Shown: positions 1-9,457, counted from the first letter of the stretch. The stretch: DNA of 64,000 nucleotides from Paraglaciecola sp. MB-3u-78 (GCF_002835935.1 NZ_PJCF01000006.1:124001-188000), one strand, 5' to 3'. The notes: generated by a model from the letters alone, not told the origin. Program-made: numbers and translations.

Positions 1-1298
1 TCATCAGCTATGCCATTGGTGGATGGGAAGCGCCATTAGGTATTTCCCTTACCTTAAATACCTTTTCTGCCATCATGCTTATTATGTCTGCGACCATTTC
101 ATTGGCGATTACTATCTATAGCGGACATTATTTTAAGGATGTCGACCAAGCAAGGCGTTTTTGGCCGCTGTGGTGGCTACTGAATACAGCCCTGTGCGGG
201 ATCTTCTTATCAGGCGATCTGTTTAATCTTTATGTGATGCTTGAGCTGATGGGATTATCAGGTGTTAGCCTTATTGCGATTAACAAGAGTCAATCAGCCA
301 TTAAAGCGGCATATCAATATTTGTTAGTGGGGTTATTTGGTTCACTGCTGTTTTTGTTTGGGGTGGCGCTGATTTACCGTGAGTACGGTGTGTTGGATTT
401 GATAATGCTGGCGGCTACTGTGCAAGGTACCTTGTTGACCAAATGTGCCTTAGGGTTTATGTCCCTAGGATTAATATTAAAAACAGCACTCTATCCGCTA
501 CATTTTTGGTTACCTGACGCTCATGCTAGCGCACCTGCTCCAGTGAGTGCGGCTTTATCAGCGTTGGTACTAAAAGGCACATTTTATATCTTATTTATGC
601 TTTGGTTTAGTGTACTCACACCCGCGACCACTTTTATAGGCGCCAGTATTATCGGGGCATTTGGCGCCTTAGCCATTTTATGGGGGTCGGTTAAGGCATT
701 CACAACGGATAAGTTAAAACTACTTGTGGCCTATTCCACAGTGGCTCAAGTGGGGTATTTGTTTATTTTATTTCCCTTGATGTACCAATATCCCACTAAG
801 ACATTAGGTGCTGCTGCTTATTTTATTGTGGCACATGCGTGTGCAAAAGCTGTGATGTTTATGGCAGTAGGTAATATTCAGAAAATTGCGGGGCATGACG
901 AAATAAAACGTTTATCAGGCATTGCTTCACATATGCCCCTTAGTATTTTTATTTTTGGTATTGCCGGCATTAGCTTAATGGGGCTTCCTCCAACCGGTGG
1001 CTTTATCGCGAAGTGGATCATGTTTGATAGTGCATTAGAAAGTAAGCAGTGGTGGTGGATCATCTTCTTGGTTGTAGGAGGGTTGTTATCTGCTAGCTAC
1101 CTATTTCGTGTTTTAAACTTGGCTTTTACCACTCCAACAATAGAGCAAGAGGTGTATGTCTCATCTTCTGCAGAAGTCGGTTTGTTAAGTGCACTCGTGC
1201 TTGCTGTTATCACGATTGTTATAGGCCTGAATGCCATGTGGATCCTTGATGTTATCGATATAGGGCTCGCCACTGCGACTTTAGGAACGGGAAAGTGA
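1..1298 (+). CDS. Proton-conducting antiporter subunit, MrpD/NuoN-like (5' end outside window)
   Basis: Integral membrane subunit of an Mrp-type cation/proton antiporter or a complex-I-like module. The frame is open from base 3 and reads IGGWEAPLGI before the first internal ATG at 75, so the gene begins upstream of the window and about 430 residues are visible. It carries the antiporter-family marks: a TM5 glutamate in YVMLELMGLSG, a lysine in LILKTALYPLHFWLPD, and the loop HASAPAPVSAALSALVLKG with a second lysine. Its stop overlaps the GTG start of the next gene by 4 bases (GTGA), so the two are translationally coupled and probably belong to one complex. MrpD is the best family guess; a NuoN/HyfB-like module is the alternative. 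Confidence 0.88.
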   Translation, partial: ISYAIGGWEAPLGISLTLNTFSAIMLIMSATISLAITIYSGHYFKDVDQARRFWPLWWLLNTALCGIFLSGDLFNLYVMLELMGLSGVSLIAINKSQSAIKAAYQYLLVGLFGSLLFLFGVALIYREYGVLDLIMLAATVQGTLLTKCALGFMSLGLILKTALYPLHFWLPDAHASAPAPVSAALSALVLKGTFYILFMLWFSVLTPATTFIGASIIGAFGALAILWGSVKAFTTDKLKLLVAYSTVAQVGYLFILFPLMYQYPTKTLGAAAYFIVAHACAKAVMFMAVGNIQKIAGHDEIKRLSGIASHMPLSIFIFGIAGISLMGLPPTGGFIAKWIMFDSALESKQWWWIIFLVVGGLLSASYLFRVLNLAFTTPTIEQEVYVSSSAEVGLLSALVLAVITIVIGLNAMWILDVIDIGLATATLGTGK

Positions 1299-4200
1299 GT
1301 TGGTCTAGTATGTTGCCTCTGTTCATTCTGGTTACCGCATTTGTAACGGGGATAGTGTTACTTATTATCCCAGAAAATAAACAAAAGATACGCACCACCA
1401 TCAATCTAGTGAACGCTTTCTTAACTATTCTTATGATTGTCGTTTTGATAATAGGCATTAACTCTGGGCAAGAATTTAGGTTGGTTTTTCCTTTACTACC
1501 CAATATCAACTTAGTGTTGCATGCCGATCCTCTGTCTTTGATGTTTGTGGGATTATCGGGTGTGCTTTGGTTTGTGACTACCATTTACGCTATAGGTTAT
1601 TTACGAAAAGCTAAACATCAAAGCCGTTTTTTTGGTTTCTTCAGCTTATGCGTATTTGCGACGCTGGGTATCGCAATGGCTGGGAACCTGATTACATTCC
1701 TCATTTTTTATGAGTTATTAACATTAGCGGCCTATCCATTAATTGTACACAAAGGTAACGAGGCATCACTGCGTGCTGGAAGAATTTATCTTCGATACAC
1801 TATGATTGGCGGTGCAGTGTTACTTGTTGCTGTGGTGTGGTTAAAGTCACTGGCTGGGGCTCTTGATTTTTCAGCTGCTGGTGATTTGGCGAATATGACG
1901 CATCTGCCAACCACTGAACTGACTATTATCTTTGTGCTTCTTATCGTGGGTTTGGGTGTCAAAGCCGCTTTAGTGCCTTTACATGGGTGGCTACCCGAAG
2001 CCATGGCTGCTCCCGCTCCCGTGAGCTCATTACTTCACGCTGTCGCAGTGGTTAAAGCCGGTGCTTTTGGGATCATTCGGGTCATTTATGATGTCTATGG
2101 ATTTGAGTTCGCTGACTCTCTTGGCGTGTTGTTCTACTTATCCATTGCTGCTTCCATCACTATCGTTTATGCCTCGGTAAGAGCACTTTATCAGGACGAC
2201 CTGAAAAAAAGACTCGCCTATTCAACCGTTAGTCAGGTGTCATACATTGCGTTAGGGGCGTCAATTGGTGGACCACTGGCTGCAATTGCGGCTGTCACCC
2301 ATCTTGTGCATCAAGGGATCATGAAGATCACTATGTTTTTCAGCGCAGGAAACTTCGCTGAAGAATTACATATTCACAAAGTATCTGAACTCGATGGTGT
2401 AGGAAGCAGAATGCCTTTGACGATGACGGCGTTAACATTGGCTATCTTTGGGATGATTGGGATACCACCCATCGCAGGTTTTGTGACCAAGTGGTACTTA
2501 GGAAATGGCGCAATTGCACAAGGACAATATTGGGTGCTGGTGGTGTTAGCGCTCAGCAGTTTACTGAATGCAATGTATCTTTTACCCATAGTCTACAGGG
2601 GCTGGTTTATGCCATCTCAAGGTCATTGGCCTGCTAAATCCGAGTCGTCAAAGTTAGAGGTTTATTGGATGTTACTTATTCCACCTCTGATCACTGTTAC
2701 ATTATCTGTTCTGGCAGGGCTGTTTGCCGCGAGTGAATTTAGTCCTTTAAAATGGGCTAAGGTCATTGCGAGTCAAGAATTTGTAAACGTACCTTCTCTT
2801 ATTAATACTTATGTTGAATCATCATCCTTGGTGCCATGGCTTATTGTACTGGCACCGATGTTGTTTGCCGGAGTATTATTTTTATCTAGGTACAAACGTG
2901 TTCTTATCGCCTGTGCCCCAATTTGCGCTTTACCGGCCATTTATTTTGCATTTACAGGCATTGATTATGCCTCTTCTTCGTCATTTTTGTTTTTCAGTAA
3001 CGAATTATTACTCGATAAAACAACCCAGTTATTCTTAATGTTGGCAGGTGTTTTGTGGTTTTTGGCCACTCTATATGCTCAGTTTTATATGGCTAAAGAT
3101 CCTAAACAATCAACCTTTACAATCTTTATGTTATTGGCGATGTCCGGATGTTTTGGTTTGACACTTAGCCAAGACCCATACGGTTTTATTACTTTCTTTA
3201 CCTTAATGAGCTTGTCTTCTTTTGTGCTGGTTATTCATCAACTTTCTGAAGAAGCTAGAGAAGCTTCTCGTAGCTATATTCGTTGGGTCATTATCGGTGA
3301 AGTGCTGCTATTTAGCGGATTCTGTTTATCCCAATGGTATGCAGGGTTTGCTCTTAACAGTGAGCTAGCCTGGATCACTAGTCTAATTGTGGTGCTTGGT
3401 TTTGGCTCTAAAGTCGGGTTGTTCGGTATGCACTGGTGGTTACCCAAAGCACACCCCGTGGCGCCTGTTCCCGCAAGCGCAATATTGAGTGGCTTTATGG
3501 TAAAAGCGGGCGTCATTGGTTGGCTCCGATTTGTGCCACAAAGTGTTGAGCCAGTTGAGATAATCGGTTATTTGATAGTAGGGTTGGGGGGCGCTGGTAC
3601 ATTTTTAGGCGCAATCAAAGGGCTGTTTCAGCACAACCCTAAAGTAGTGCTTGCATACTCAACCGTCAGTCAAATGGGTATTTTGACTATGGCATTTGGC
3701 GCCACGTATATATTACCAGACAATCGAGATGCTATTATTACCGCTATGATTTTGTACTGCATTCATCACGGATTAGCTAAAAGCGCCTTATTTTTTAGTG
3801 TCGGTATATCTCCATTGTTGGCACTAAAATCTCAGGCACGATATTTTGCATATTTTGTGATAATCATGCCTGCATTGGCATTAGTTGGTATGCCATTCTT
3901 AAGTGGAGGTTACGCAAAACTGCTGTTGAAAGAGCAACTAATCGGAATGCCACTGTTACCCACATTAATAAGTATTAGTAGTCTTTTTACGGGGCTATTA
4001 ATGTATCGATTTGTTAACTTGATGTCTCGAGATACAGGCCATCACTACGACCCACAAAAGCATATTCCATTGCTGTTAATTTGTTTGCTGACTGTTTTGC
4101 TAATGATCCTATGGCCTTTCATATCATTCGAAACCATCAGGCTGTCCATGGGTAATATTTTAGCGGCTAGTTGGCCTATCGTAGTCGCAATTTTTATGGG

Positions 4201-4477
4201 GCTGTTATTGAATAAATACGTTGATAATTATGTACAAATACTCTCCAATGAGGATCCTAAAAGGCCGTCATTTTTAGATGTGAGTGCAGCATACTTTTCT
4301 TCATTATTTATGAGTCTGAGCAGAATATTGGCTGCCATAGCCCAAAGAACACAATATATTGATTCAAAATTCATCACCTTAACTGTTAACCGTATTTCTA
4401 CTATCAATTCTGCTCATTTGTCAGTTGTTTTTTTAACGGTGCTTTCATTGGTATTTATAGCGTTAATGTTTGCATGA
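1295..4477 (+). CDS. Fused double antiporter-module membrane protein (two NuoL/MrpD-like halves)
   Basis: This 1060-residue protein is about twice the usual length and contains two complete antiporter-like halves. Half 1 (about 1-490) has Glu140 in LIFYELLTLAAY, Lys223 in GVKAALVPLHGWLPEA and Lys254 in AVVKAGAFG. Half 2 (about 510-1060) repeats the fold, with GSKVGLFGMHWWLPKAH near residue 705 and GFMVKAGVIGW, but the TM5 segment near 632-645 reads ITFFTLMSLSS and has no glutamate. Start is a GTG overlapping the previous stop. No Mrp E/F/G-like genes follow; the operon appears to end here. Role: proton or Na+ translocation across the inner membrane; half 2 may be structural or act with altered coupling (inference). 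Confidence 0.85.
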   Translation: MSWSSMLPLFILVTAFVTGIVLLIIPENKQKIRTTINLVNAFLTILMIVVLIIGINSGQEFRLVFPLLPNINLVLHADPLSLMFVGLSGVLWFVTTIYAIGYLRKAKHQSRFFGFFSLCVFATLGIAMAGNLITFLIFYELLTLAAYPLIVHKGNEASLRAGRIYLRYTMIGGAVLLVAVVWLKSLAGALDFSAAGDLANMTHLPTTELTIIFVLLIVGLGVKAALVPLHGWLPEAMAAPAPVSSLLHAVAVVKAGAFGIIRVIYDVYGFEFADSLGVLFYLSIAASITIVYASVRALYQDDLKKRLAYSTVSQVSYIALGASIGGPLAAIAAVTHLVHQGIMKITMFFSAGNFAEELHIHKVSELDGVGSRMPLTMTALTLAIFGMIGIPPIAGFVTKWYLGNGAIAQGQYWVLVVLALSSLLNAMYLLPIVYRGWFMPSQGHWPAKSESSKLEVYWMLLIPPLITVTLSVLAGLFAASEFSPLKWAKVIASQEFVNVPSLINTYVESSSLVPWLIVLAPMLFAGVLFLSRYKRVLIACAPICALPAIYFAFTGIDYASSSSFLFFSNELLLDKTTQLFLMLAGVLWFLATLYAQFYMAKDPKQSTFTIFMLLAMSGCFGLTLSQDPYGFITFFTLMSLSSFVLVIHQLSEEAREASRSYIRWVIIGEVLLFSGFCLSQWYAGFALNSELAWITSLIVVLGFGSKVGLFGMHWWLPKAHPVAPVPASAILSGFMVKAGVIGWLRFVPQSVEPVEIIGYLIVGLGGAGTFLGAIKGLFQHNPKVVLAYSTVSQMGILTMAFGATYILPDNRDAIITAMILYCIHHGLAKSALFFSVGISPLLALKSQARYFAYFVIIMPALALVGMPFLSGGYAKLLLKEQLIGMPLLPTLISISSLFTGLLMYRFVNLMSRDTGHHYDPQKHIPLLLICLLTVLLMILWPFISFETIRLSMGNILAASWPIVVAIFMGLLLNKYVDNYVQILSNEDPKRPSFLDVSAAYFSSLFMSLSRILAAIAQRTQYIDSKFITLTVNRISTINSAHLSVVFLTVLSLVFIALMFA

Positions 4478-4614
4478 CTATTTTTCTAAATGTCACAAAA
4501 GTTTACAACACATTCTATTCCGTTCCCCATATTACTTCTCACCGAAGACTTTGAAGATGCGAGTTATGTTCCACATTTTGATGGCAGAAAAGACCAATTT
4601 TCCTAGTTTTGACT

Positions 4615-5055
4615 CTATATAAATTTCAACAAAATATCGCCAAATCCCCAGACTAGGGTGCCACTTATTAATAACGACACTTCTAAAGCGCCAATCGACA
4701 TTCTTAAATGCTGGAGATGCTCTGCCAGTTCTTTGTCGTGATTCGAGTTGATTTCTGAAATCTCTGTTTCGCCTAGAGAGGGATGATTTTTACCTTTAAG
4801 GATCCTAAATTTAGACTTGGCAAATGCCTGATTACGTTTCCAAGATATTTTTTGCACTAATACTTTTTCCTTGAAAACAACACCTAAGCTTGCCCAGACG
4901 CCTAACACAATCACCATACAACCAGAACGCGTAAACCACTCAACATTCATGTAACCAATTTCTGTTAAATGAAAGCCAGTATAGAAAAAGGCTAACGCAA
5001 CTAGCCAATAGGTAGTATTACTAAACCTTGTTTTGGGTGAAATATTTTTGCTCAA
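4615..5055 (-). CDS. Small membrane protein of unknown function
   Basis: 146 residues, not recognised. Two N-terminal hydrophobic segments (about 16-36 and 44-62) are followed by a charged cytoplasmic-looking stretch rich in Lys/Glu (about 63-118) and a C-terminal hydrophobic segment (about 119-146). It stands alone, facing the antiporter operon end-to-end, with no clear terminator between them. No catalytic motif is visible. A real gene is supported by length, membrane-protein character and the clean gaps on either side. Confidence 0.6.
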   Translation of the reverse strand: MSKNISPKTRFSNTTYWLVALAFFYTGFHLTEIGYMNVEWFTRSGCMVIVLGVWASLGVVFKEKVLVQKISWKRNQAFAKSKFRILKGKNHPSLGETEISEINSNHDKELAEHLQHLRMSIGALEVSLLISGTLVWGFGDILLKFI

Positions 5056-5303
5056 AAAAACTCCTAAATTATGTTTTCAGATAAACAATACAAATATGAT
5101 GGTTAAAATTGGTTACTTATTAGGGGATATTTCACATTAAAAATGATTTATCTTCTCAATTACCAAAAGTGACTCTATTTGTTTTAATAGAAATGGGAAA
5201 TTGAAAAGACCTCATACATTCCATTTGAATTAATCAGCTAAAGCTGCCCTTTTGACAATTTCCCCCATTCAGTGTGACTTAGCCATCACTATTTTAATGC
5301 TTG

Positions 5304-5915
5304 TTATTGTGCCTCTGTGGATGGCACTTTTGATTTTTTAGCTGCTTTTAACCCTGAAGCATTACCACCCGTCAGGGCTATTCTCATGGCCGTTTCAACA
5401 TCAATATCCAATGGGGAAACTTGGTCGCTATCTATATACAGTGTATAGCCACCTATTTGGTAACTTAATGGTATGTATACACCTAGCTTTTTATCATCCT
5501 TAAATAATTTTTTTGCACCATCGTGGTTTGTGACAAAGCCTATTAAATGAATACTGTCGGTGATCTTGACGGATACCACGCTTTGAATTTTTTGCTGTTT
5601 ACCCAGGTTGATCAAATTAACGGCGTCTTGAATGGCGCCATATATTGTTTTGATAAGAGGAATACGTTCAAATACTTTTCCGCTCCAACCTATGAAAAGT
5701 TCGACTATATACACATTGACTGCGATCCCTATTATAAGCAATACCATTAGGCCAGCAATCAACCCCATTCCAGGAAAATAAAGAGAGGCAGGTATAAGCG
5801 GGGTTAATCCTGTTTCAATTGCGGTCACCAACCACACCAAAAAATAGAGTGTTAGTGATATTGGCAGCAAAGCAAGTAGACCCTGAGCCATTAAAAGAGC
5901 AATTTTCTTGAACAT
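5304..5915 (-). CDS. DUF502 family membrane protein
   Basis: 203 residues with the DUF502 pattern: an N-terminal TM (GLLALLPISLTLYFLVWLV), a second TM (about 48-72), then the conserved block ERIPLIKTIYGAIQD that ends the membrane part, and a soluble C-terminal half with a VSVKITDSIHLIGFVT-type beta domain. Family members are inner-membrane proteins of unknown biochemical role. The ATG is preceded by GAGGAAAA at good distance. It lies just downstream of the DUF21 gene on the same strand (46-base gap), so the two may be cotranscribed. Confidence 0.85.
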   Translation of the reverse strand: MFKKIALLMAQGLLALLPISLTLYFLVWLVTAIETGLTPLIPASLYFPGMGLIAGLMVLLIIGIAVNVYIVELFIGWSGKVFERIPLIKTIYGAIQDAVNLINLGKQQKIQSVVSVKITDSIHLIGFVTNHDGAKKLFKDDKKLGVYIPLSYQIGGYTLYIDSDQVSPLDIDVETAMRIALTGGNASGLKAAKKSKVPSTEAQ

Positions 5916-5961
5916 TTATTTTCCTCTTTTTAATCTCATTTCAAGGTAAGTTAACCTGCCT

Positions 5962-6996
5962 TTACGAGGCATGTTGCTCTTGCCCTATTCCTTTTAATAA
6001 GCGGCCGAGTATGTCTGCCCCTGTAATGACGCGATGGGGTAAATCGGTCCAAACCACTATCACATCAGTATGCAATACCTCGTCTGAGGTGGGTTCTGCA
6101 TCATGCACAGATTTCATCTTTTTCAGTGCTTCACCCAATGTACACTTCGGATCACGAATAACAATGGGCCTATGACAAAACAGGTAGGGATCAGTGATTT
6201 CATTTTCTAGGGTAGTAGATCGCACAAATCCATCTGCATCAAGCATTAATAAGGGCTCATTTTCTTCGCTTTGAATCAGTACCCACTTGTGGCCAGAACG
6301 GTTAACGGCTTGAATAAATTCTTTAAATTCCGAGGTGCCGTTCGCAGGTAATATTGGAAAGTCTAGTTTGCTTGGCATGGTAATAATACTATCTGGATCA
6401 AGGAGTTCACCTTCCTCAAATACTGTGATGTTTTCTACTTGCAGGAAATTGAGCGCTCCTCGACCTTGAACATGTGCCATATCAGTATCATCTGAATCGA
6501 TATGTGCTTTGATAATAGCCGCCAGTTGTTTTTCTCTATAGTAAGTAATGCCCTCTTTCCCCAACCAACCATCTAAGATCAAAGCGGTTAATTTAGCGAC
6601 GGGAAACAATAAAATTTGATAAAACTTAATAACAGGCGTTAGTTTTGACGCAACCAGTAGCGCGTTTCGAGAAAAATAAGCCTGGGGGAAAATCTCTCCT
6701 AAAAAGGTAATGAGGAAAGTTGAAAATAAGAACGCAGAAACACCTGTCAGTACCGAACCGGACAAAATCGTTAACAATACATTGATTGACACGTTCCCCC
6801 AAAGCACGGTTGAGAGCAAAAAATTAGAATCTTCGCGCATAGACAGGATCACAATTGCATTTTTATTATTTTGCTTGGCTTCTACCTCTAGTTGCAATCG
6901 ACTTAAGCTGAAAAATGCCAGATTTAACCCAGAAAAAATAGCGGATTGCGTAATACAAAACGCGATGCCTAGCCAAATGAGTATGTCGTATGTCAT
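5962..6996 (-). CDS. DUF21/CNNM-type transporter-like membrane protein (CorC/HlyC family)
   Basis: 344 residues. Residues 1 to about 150 form a DUF21 (CNNM) transmembrane domain, with the family phrase FSGLNLAFFSLSRLQLE near the start and FLGEIFPQAYFSR near residue 97. The rest is a soluble region where paired CBS domains would lie, but the CBS signature is weak and the C-terminal CorC_HlyC domain is absent. Relatives are implicated in Mg2+ or Co2+ export. It probably sits in the inner membrane and is followed by the DUF502 gene. Substrate is not evident from sequence. Confidence 0.82.
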   Translation of the reverse strand: MTYDILIWLGIAFCITQSAIFSGLNLAFFSLSRLQLEVEAKQNNKNAIVILSMREDSNFLLSTVLWGNVSINVLLTILSGSVLTGVSAFLFSTFLITFLGEIFPQAYFSRNALLVASKLTPVIKFYQILLFPVAKLTALILDGWLGKEGITYYREKQLAAIIKAHIDSDDTDMAHVQGRGALNFLQVENITVFEEGELLDPDSIITMPSKLDFPILPANGTSEFKEFIQAVNRSGHKWVLIQSEENEPLLMLDADGFVRSTTLENEITDPYLFCHRPIVIRDPKCTLGEALKKMKSVHDAEPTSDEVLHTDVIVVWTDLPHRVITGADILGRLLKGIGQEQHAS

Positions 6997-7059
6997 GTAA
7001 ATTTCTCTATCAATAATAATGGTGAAATAGGGTTGCGATGCAAAGAGAGTTTGGCATTC

Positions 7060-7232
7060 ATTATCCTAGATTCCGCAGTAGAACTCGTGGAAAGAGTGTT
7101 AGCCAATGGTGTGATTGGCATAGGGGAAAAATTAGTAGTCACCTTATTGGTGATGAGAACTTTTTTACCATAGCCAGGCGCATCAGTGAATGGCGCTATT
7201 TCTCGTGGTTTAACTGCCGAATCTAGGATTAT
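7060..7232. repeat. MITE-like element: imperfect ~34-bp inverted repeats flanked by ATTAT direct repeats
   Basis: The left end starts at 7065 with CCTAGATTCCGCAGT and the right end finishes at 7227 with the complement of CCTAGATTCGGCAGT; similarity continues inward for about 34 bases with roughly three quarters identity. Both ends are directly flanked by the same 5 bases, ATTAT (7060-7064 and 7228-7232), as a target-site duplication would leave. The interior of about 95 bases encodes no transposase; a 62-codon frame crossing it looks incidental. It is probably a non-autonomous element mobilised by a transposase elsewhere. No second copy was seen in this window. Confidence 0.6.
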
Positions 7233-7433
7233 AATAACCCAGCTTTAAAAATTAGACACAAGGTTAATTGCAAAAGTCACATGTAAGTCTGTGATCTAGC
7301 TATAAATTTGCTTAATTCAGAGTTTTCATGTTTAAAACGAAACCTTCACAAAGCGGATCCTGATGTGACCAACTTTGCTGATCATGCGTCTAATTAAGAG
7401 ATCTAACATGAATCCCTCGAAAGGAAACTGAGA

Positions 7434-7965
7434 ATGACCACTCAAAATGATTGGCAAACTGCTTTGTCTACAAGTTATGAGCAATTAAATAACTACTTGG
7501 TTTTACATGTTCCTCAACTGATTGGCGCACTATTTCTTATATTATTAGGATGGCTAATTGCTTGGGTATGCAGCAAATTAACGTTAACAACCGTTAAGTT
7601 GATTAGCCGGATGTGGCAAAAAGTGGTTCGAGAATTGGCAGTCACTGGGGTAGCAGAAATTAAGGCATCCCATGCAGCGGTCATTAGTAAGACGGTTTTT
7701 TGGGTGGTCATGCTGTTTTTTATGGCAGCGGCAACGTCTAGTCCAGGGCTCGATTTTTTCTCTTCTTGGTTAAATACACTTCTTGGTTATGTGCCTCAGC
7801 TGTTAGCCACCGTTTTTATTGTGATGGCTGGTTATCTATTGGGCAATATTGTGGGTGTGATGGCTGAGAGTGCTGCAGAAGCGTCAGTATTTAGTTAATC
7901 TGCGTCTTTAGGAAATATCGCAAAATTTTCTATCTTCTTTGTTGCACTAGTCGTCGGTATTAATC
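7434..7965 (+). pseudogene. Broken CmpX/MscS-type gene: TM-helix domain, in-frame stop, channel domain lost
   Basis: The frame starts well (AAGGAAAC before the ATG) and encodes 154 residues with two TM-helix repeats (VPQLIGALFLILLGWLIAW and VPQLLATVFIVMAGYLLGN), as in CmpX-like members of the MscS superfamily. A TAA at 7896-7898 interrupts it. Past the stop the same frame continues to make family sense (SLGNIAKFSIFFVALVVGIN) up to about 7965, then turns into unrelated sequence. The beta/channel domain is therefore missing. A short translated product is possible, but decay is the simpler reading. Confidence 0.7.
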
Positions 7966-8092
7966 GACCGTGGGCTTCGCCCTCTTGCCTTCAAAATTCA
8001 ATGTGTCGCACTAGAAACTGAAATCCGCTAGCTCTAATAAATATAATTTTATAGTATTCTATTGTTATCACACTTACATCCATTAGGAATTT

Positions 8093-8920
8093 ATGCTCAA
8101 AGATATCCTGTTACATCCGGTTTTTATCTCTCTAATAGTGATCAGCATCGCATTTGGTTTAAAAGCGATTGTAGATAAATTAGCGCAGCAACGGGCCGAA
8201 AAAAAACAGCTCGATGTCAGAAATACATCACATAACATCAAGCATTTTATTAACTTCGTTATGATGTTATTGCTGTTATCTACATGGGCCGCTGAAATTC
8301 AGAACTTTGCATTATCCATTGCGGCTTTTGCTGTCGCTATTGTGATTGCTACAAGGGAGTTTATTCAATGTGTGATCGGTTTTTTCTACCTAGTCACAAC
8401 AAGGCCTTTTAAGATAGGTGATTGGATCCAAGTGGGTGACTATTTTGGAGAGGTGGTCGAAACTGACTGGATAAAAACAACCTTGCATGAAATTGACATC
8501 AATACTTATCAGTTTTCAAGAAAAACAGTCTATATTCCCAACAACAAACTGATAACCACCCCCATTAAAAACTTAAACTTTAGTAAGCGTTATGTCACCC
8601 ATCATTTTATGATTGTACGTAAAGAAAGTCTTAACCCATATTCCATTTATGAAACATTATCTAATAAAGCCAAGCATTATTGTGAGGATTTTATTGATGT
8701 TGCATGTCGATATAATTCCGTTATCGAAAGAAAACTTGATGCGCAGATATCAGGTCCAGAGCCGCAAATCCACTTTGGTACAACTGAAATTGGAGAATTT
8801 AAAGCGAGCTTTACATTATTTTGTCCTATTGAAAAAGCTCTGGATATCGAACATAAATTGACCAAGGATTTTATGACGCTTTGGTATAAGGAACTGAGCA
8901 AGCAGAGCGCTAAAACTTAA
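8093..8920 (+). CDS. MscS-family mechanosensitive channel
   Basis: 275 residues. N-terminal TM at about 10-28, a second at about 55-75, then the pore-lining helix region AAFAVAIVIATREFIQCVIGFFYL followed by the MscS signature RPFKIGDWIQVGDYFGEV, which begins the beta domain; the C-terminal alpha/beta part runs to the end. MscS channels open on membrane tension and release solutes after hypo-osmotic shock. An AGGA lies upstream of the ATG. The pore helix is less Gly/Ala-rich than E. coli MscS, so gating may differ. It is the first intact member of an MscS-rich region. Confidence 0.85.
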   Translation: MLKDILLHPVFISLIVISIAFGLKAIVDKLAQQRAEKKQLDVRNTSHNIKHFINFVMMLLLLSTWAAEIQNFALSIAAFAVAIVIATREFIQCVIGFFYLVTTRPFKIGDWIQVGDYFGEVVETDWIKTTLHEIDINTYQFSRKTVYIPNNKLITTPIKNLNFSKRYVTHHFMIVRKESLNPYSIYETLSNKAKHYCEDFIDVACRYNSVIERKLDAQISGPEPQIHFGTTEIGEFKASFTLFCPIEKALDIEHKLTKDFMTLWYKELSKQSAKT

Positions 8921-8941
8921 TATTCAAGGATTGCGTAAAAA

Positions 8942-9044
8942 GCGCACTGGATAAATATACCTGTTTAATTCAACAATAAAATATTTGTTAAAACAGAGGC
9001 ATTTTTCAGAAGGGGTAAACTGTTATTGCCTTGTTCCAGTGCGC
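8942..9044. repeat. Inverted repeat element, GCGCACTGG...CCAGTGCGC
   Basis: Nine-base perfect terminal inverted repeats (8942-8950 and 9036-9044) enclose about 85 bases that can fold further (CTGTTT..AAACAG and AACAA..TTGTT pairings near 8961-9000). Runs of A flank both ends (8937-8941 and 9045-9048). It could be a small MITE-like element or a structured transcript end after the MscS gene. No ORF inside. Confidence 0.45.
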
Positions 9045-9222
9045 AAAACTTTCCTTATCAAAAGCTAATCTTACATATCACTATCTGTTAGACGGAATGA
9101 AATTCCAATTGGTCACAATGTGAATTTTAAAATTAATATTCTATAAATGTGACTTCTTTGACTTCCGACTAGTCTATATCTTTGAATACTATTAAAGCCT
9201 GTTTATATACAGCAGAGAAAAC

Positions 9223-9393
9223 ATGAAAAAATCAATTGATGCTACCACTCTATTTTTAACAATCGATTCTGGGTGTGCATCCAAAAAATCATTCACCGAG
9301 CAGGAAATGTTTGCTGAATATCCAGTAGCATCTAACGAGACAGTTGAAGGACGTGCACAAAATAGACGCGTTGAAATACTGATAATGAATTAG
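9223..9393 (+). pseudogene. OmpA-family lipoprotein scar (internal deletion joining signal peptide to C-terminus)
   Basis: A 56-codon frame begins MKKSIDATTLFLTIDSGCAS, which resembles a lipoprotein signal ending in a GCAS lipobox, and ends VASNETVEGRAQNRRVEIL, the characteristic last segment of OmpA-type peptidoglycan-binding domains (peptidoglycan-contact RxxNRRVEI region). The roughly 100-150 residues normally between them are gone, so an in-frame internal deletion of an OmpA-like lipoprotein gene is the best explanation. It lies immediately upstream of crfX-cmpX-sigX, a module that in Pseudomonas is adjacent to the OmpA-type gene oprF. Confidence 0.65.
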
Positions 9394-9457
9394 TCAAACG
9401 ATTAGAAAGGGCTAAGCATAGTGATTGGCTCTGTTTACGTTTAGATGGAGAGTCGTC

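Noticed and set aside
7038-7226. 62-codon plus-strand ORF as a gene
   Set aside because: It lies almost wholly inside the inverted-repeat element, has no binding site and no protein-like pattern.
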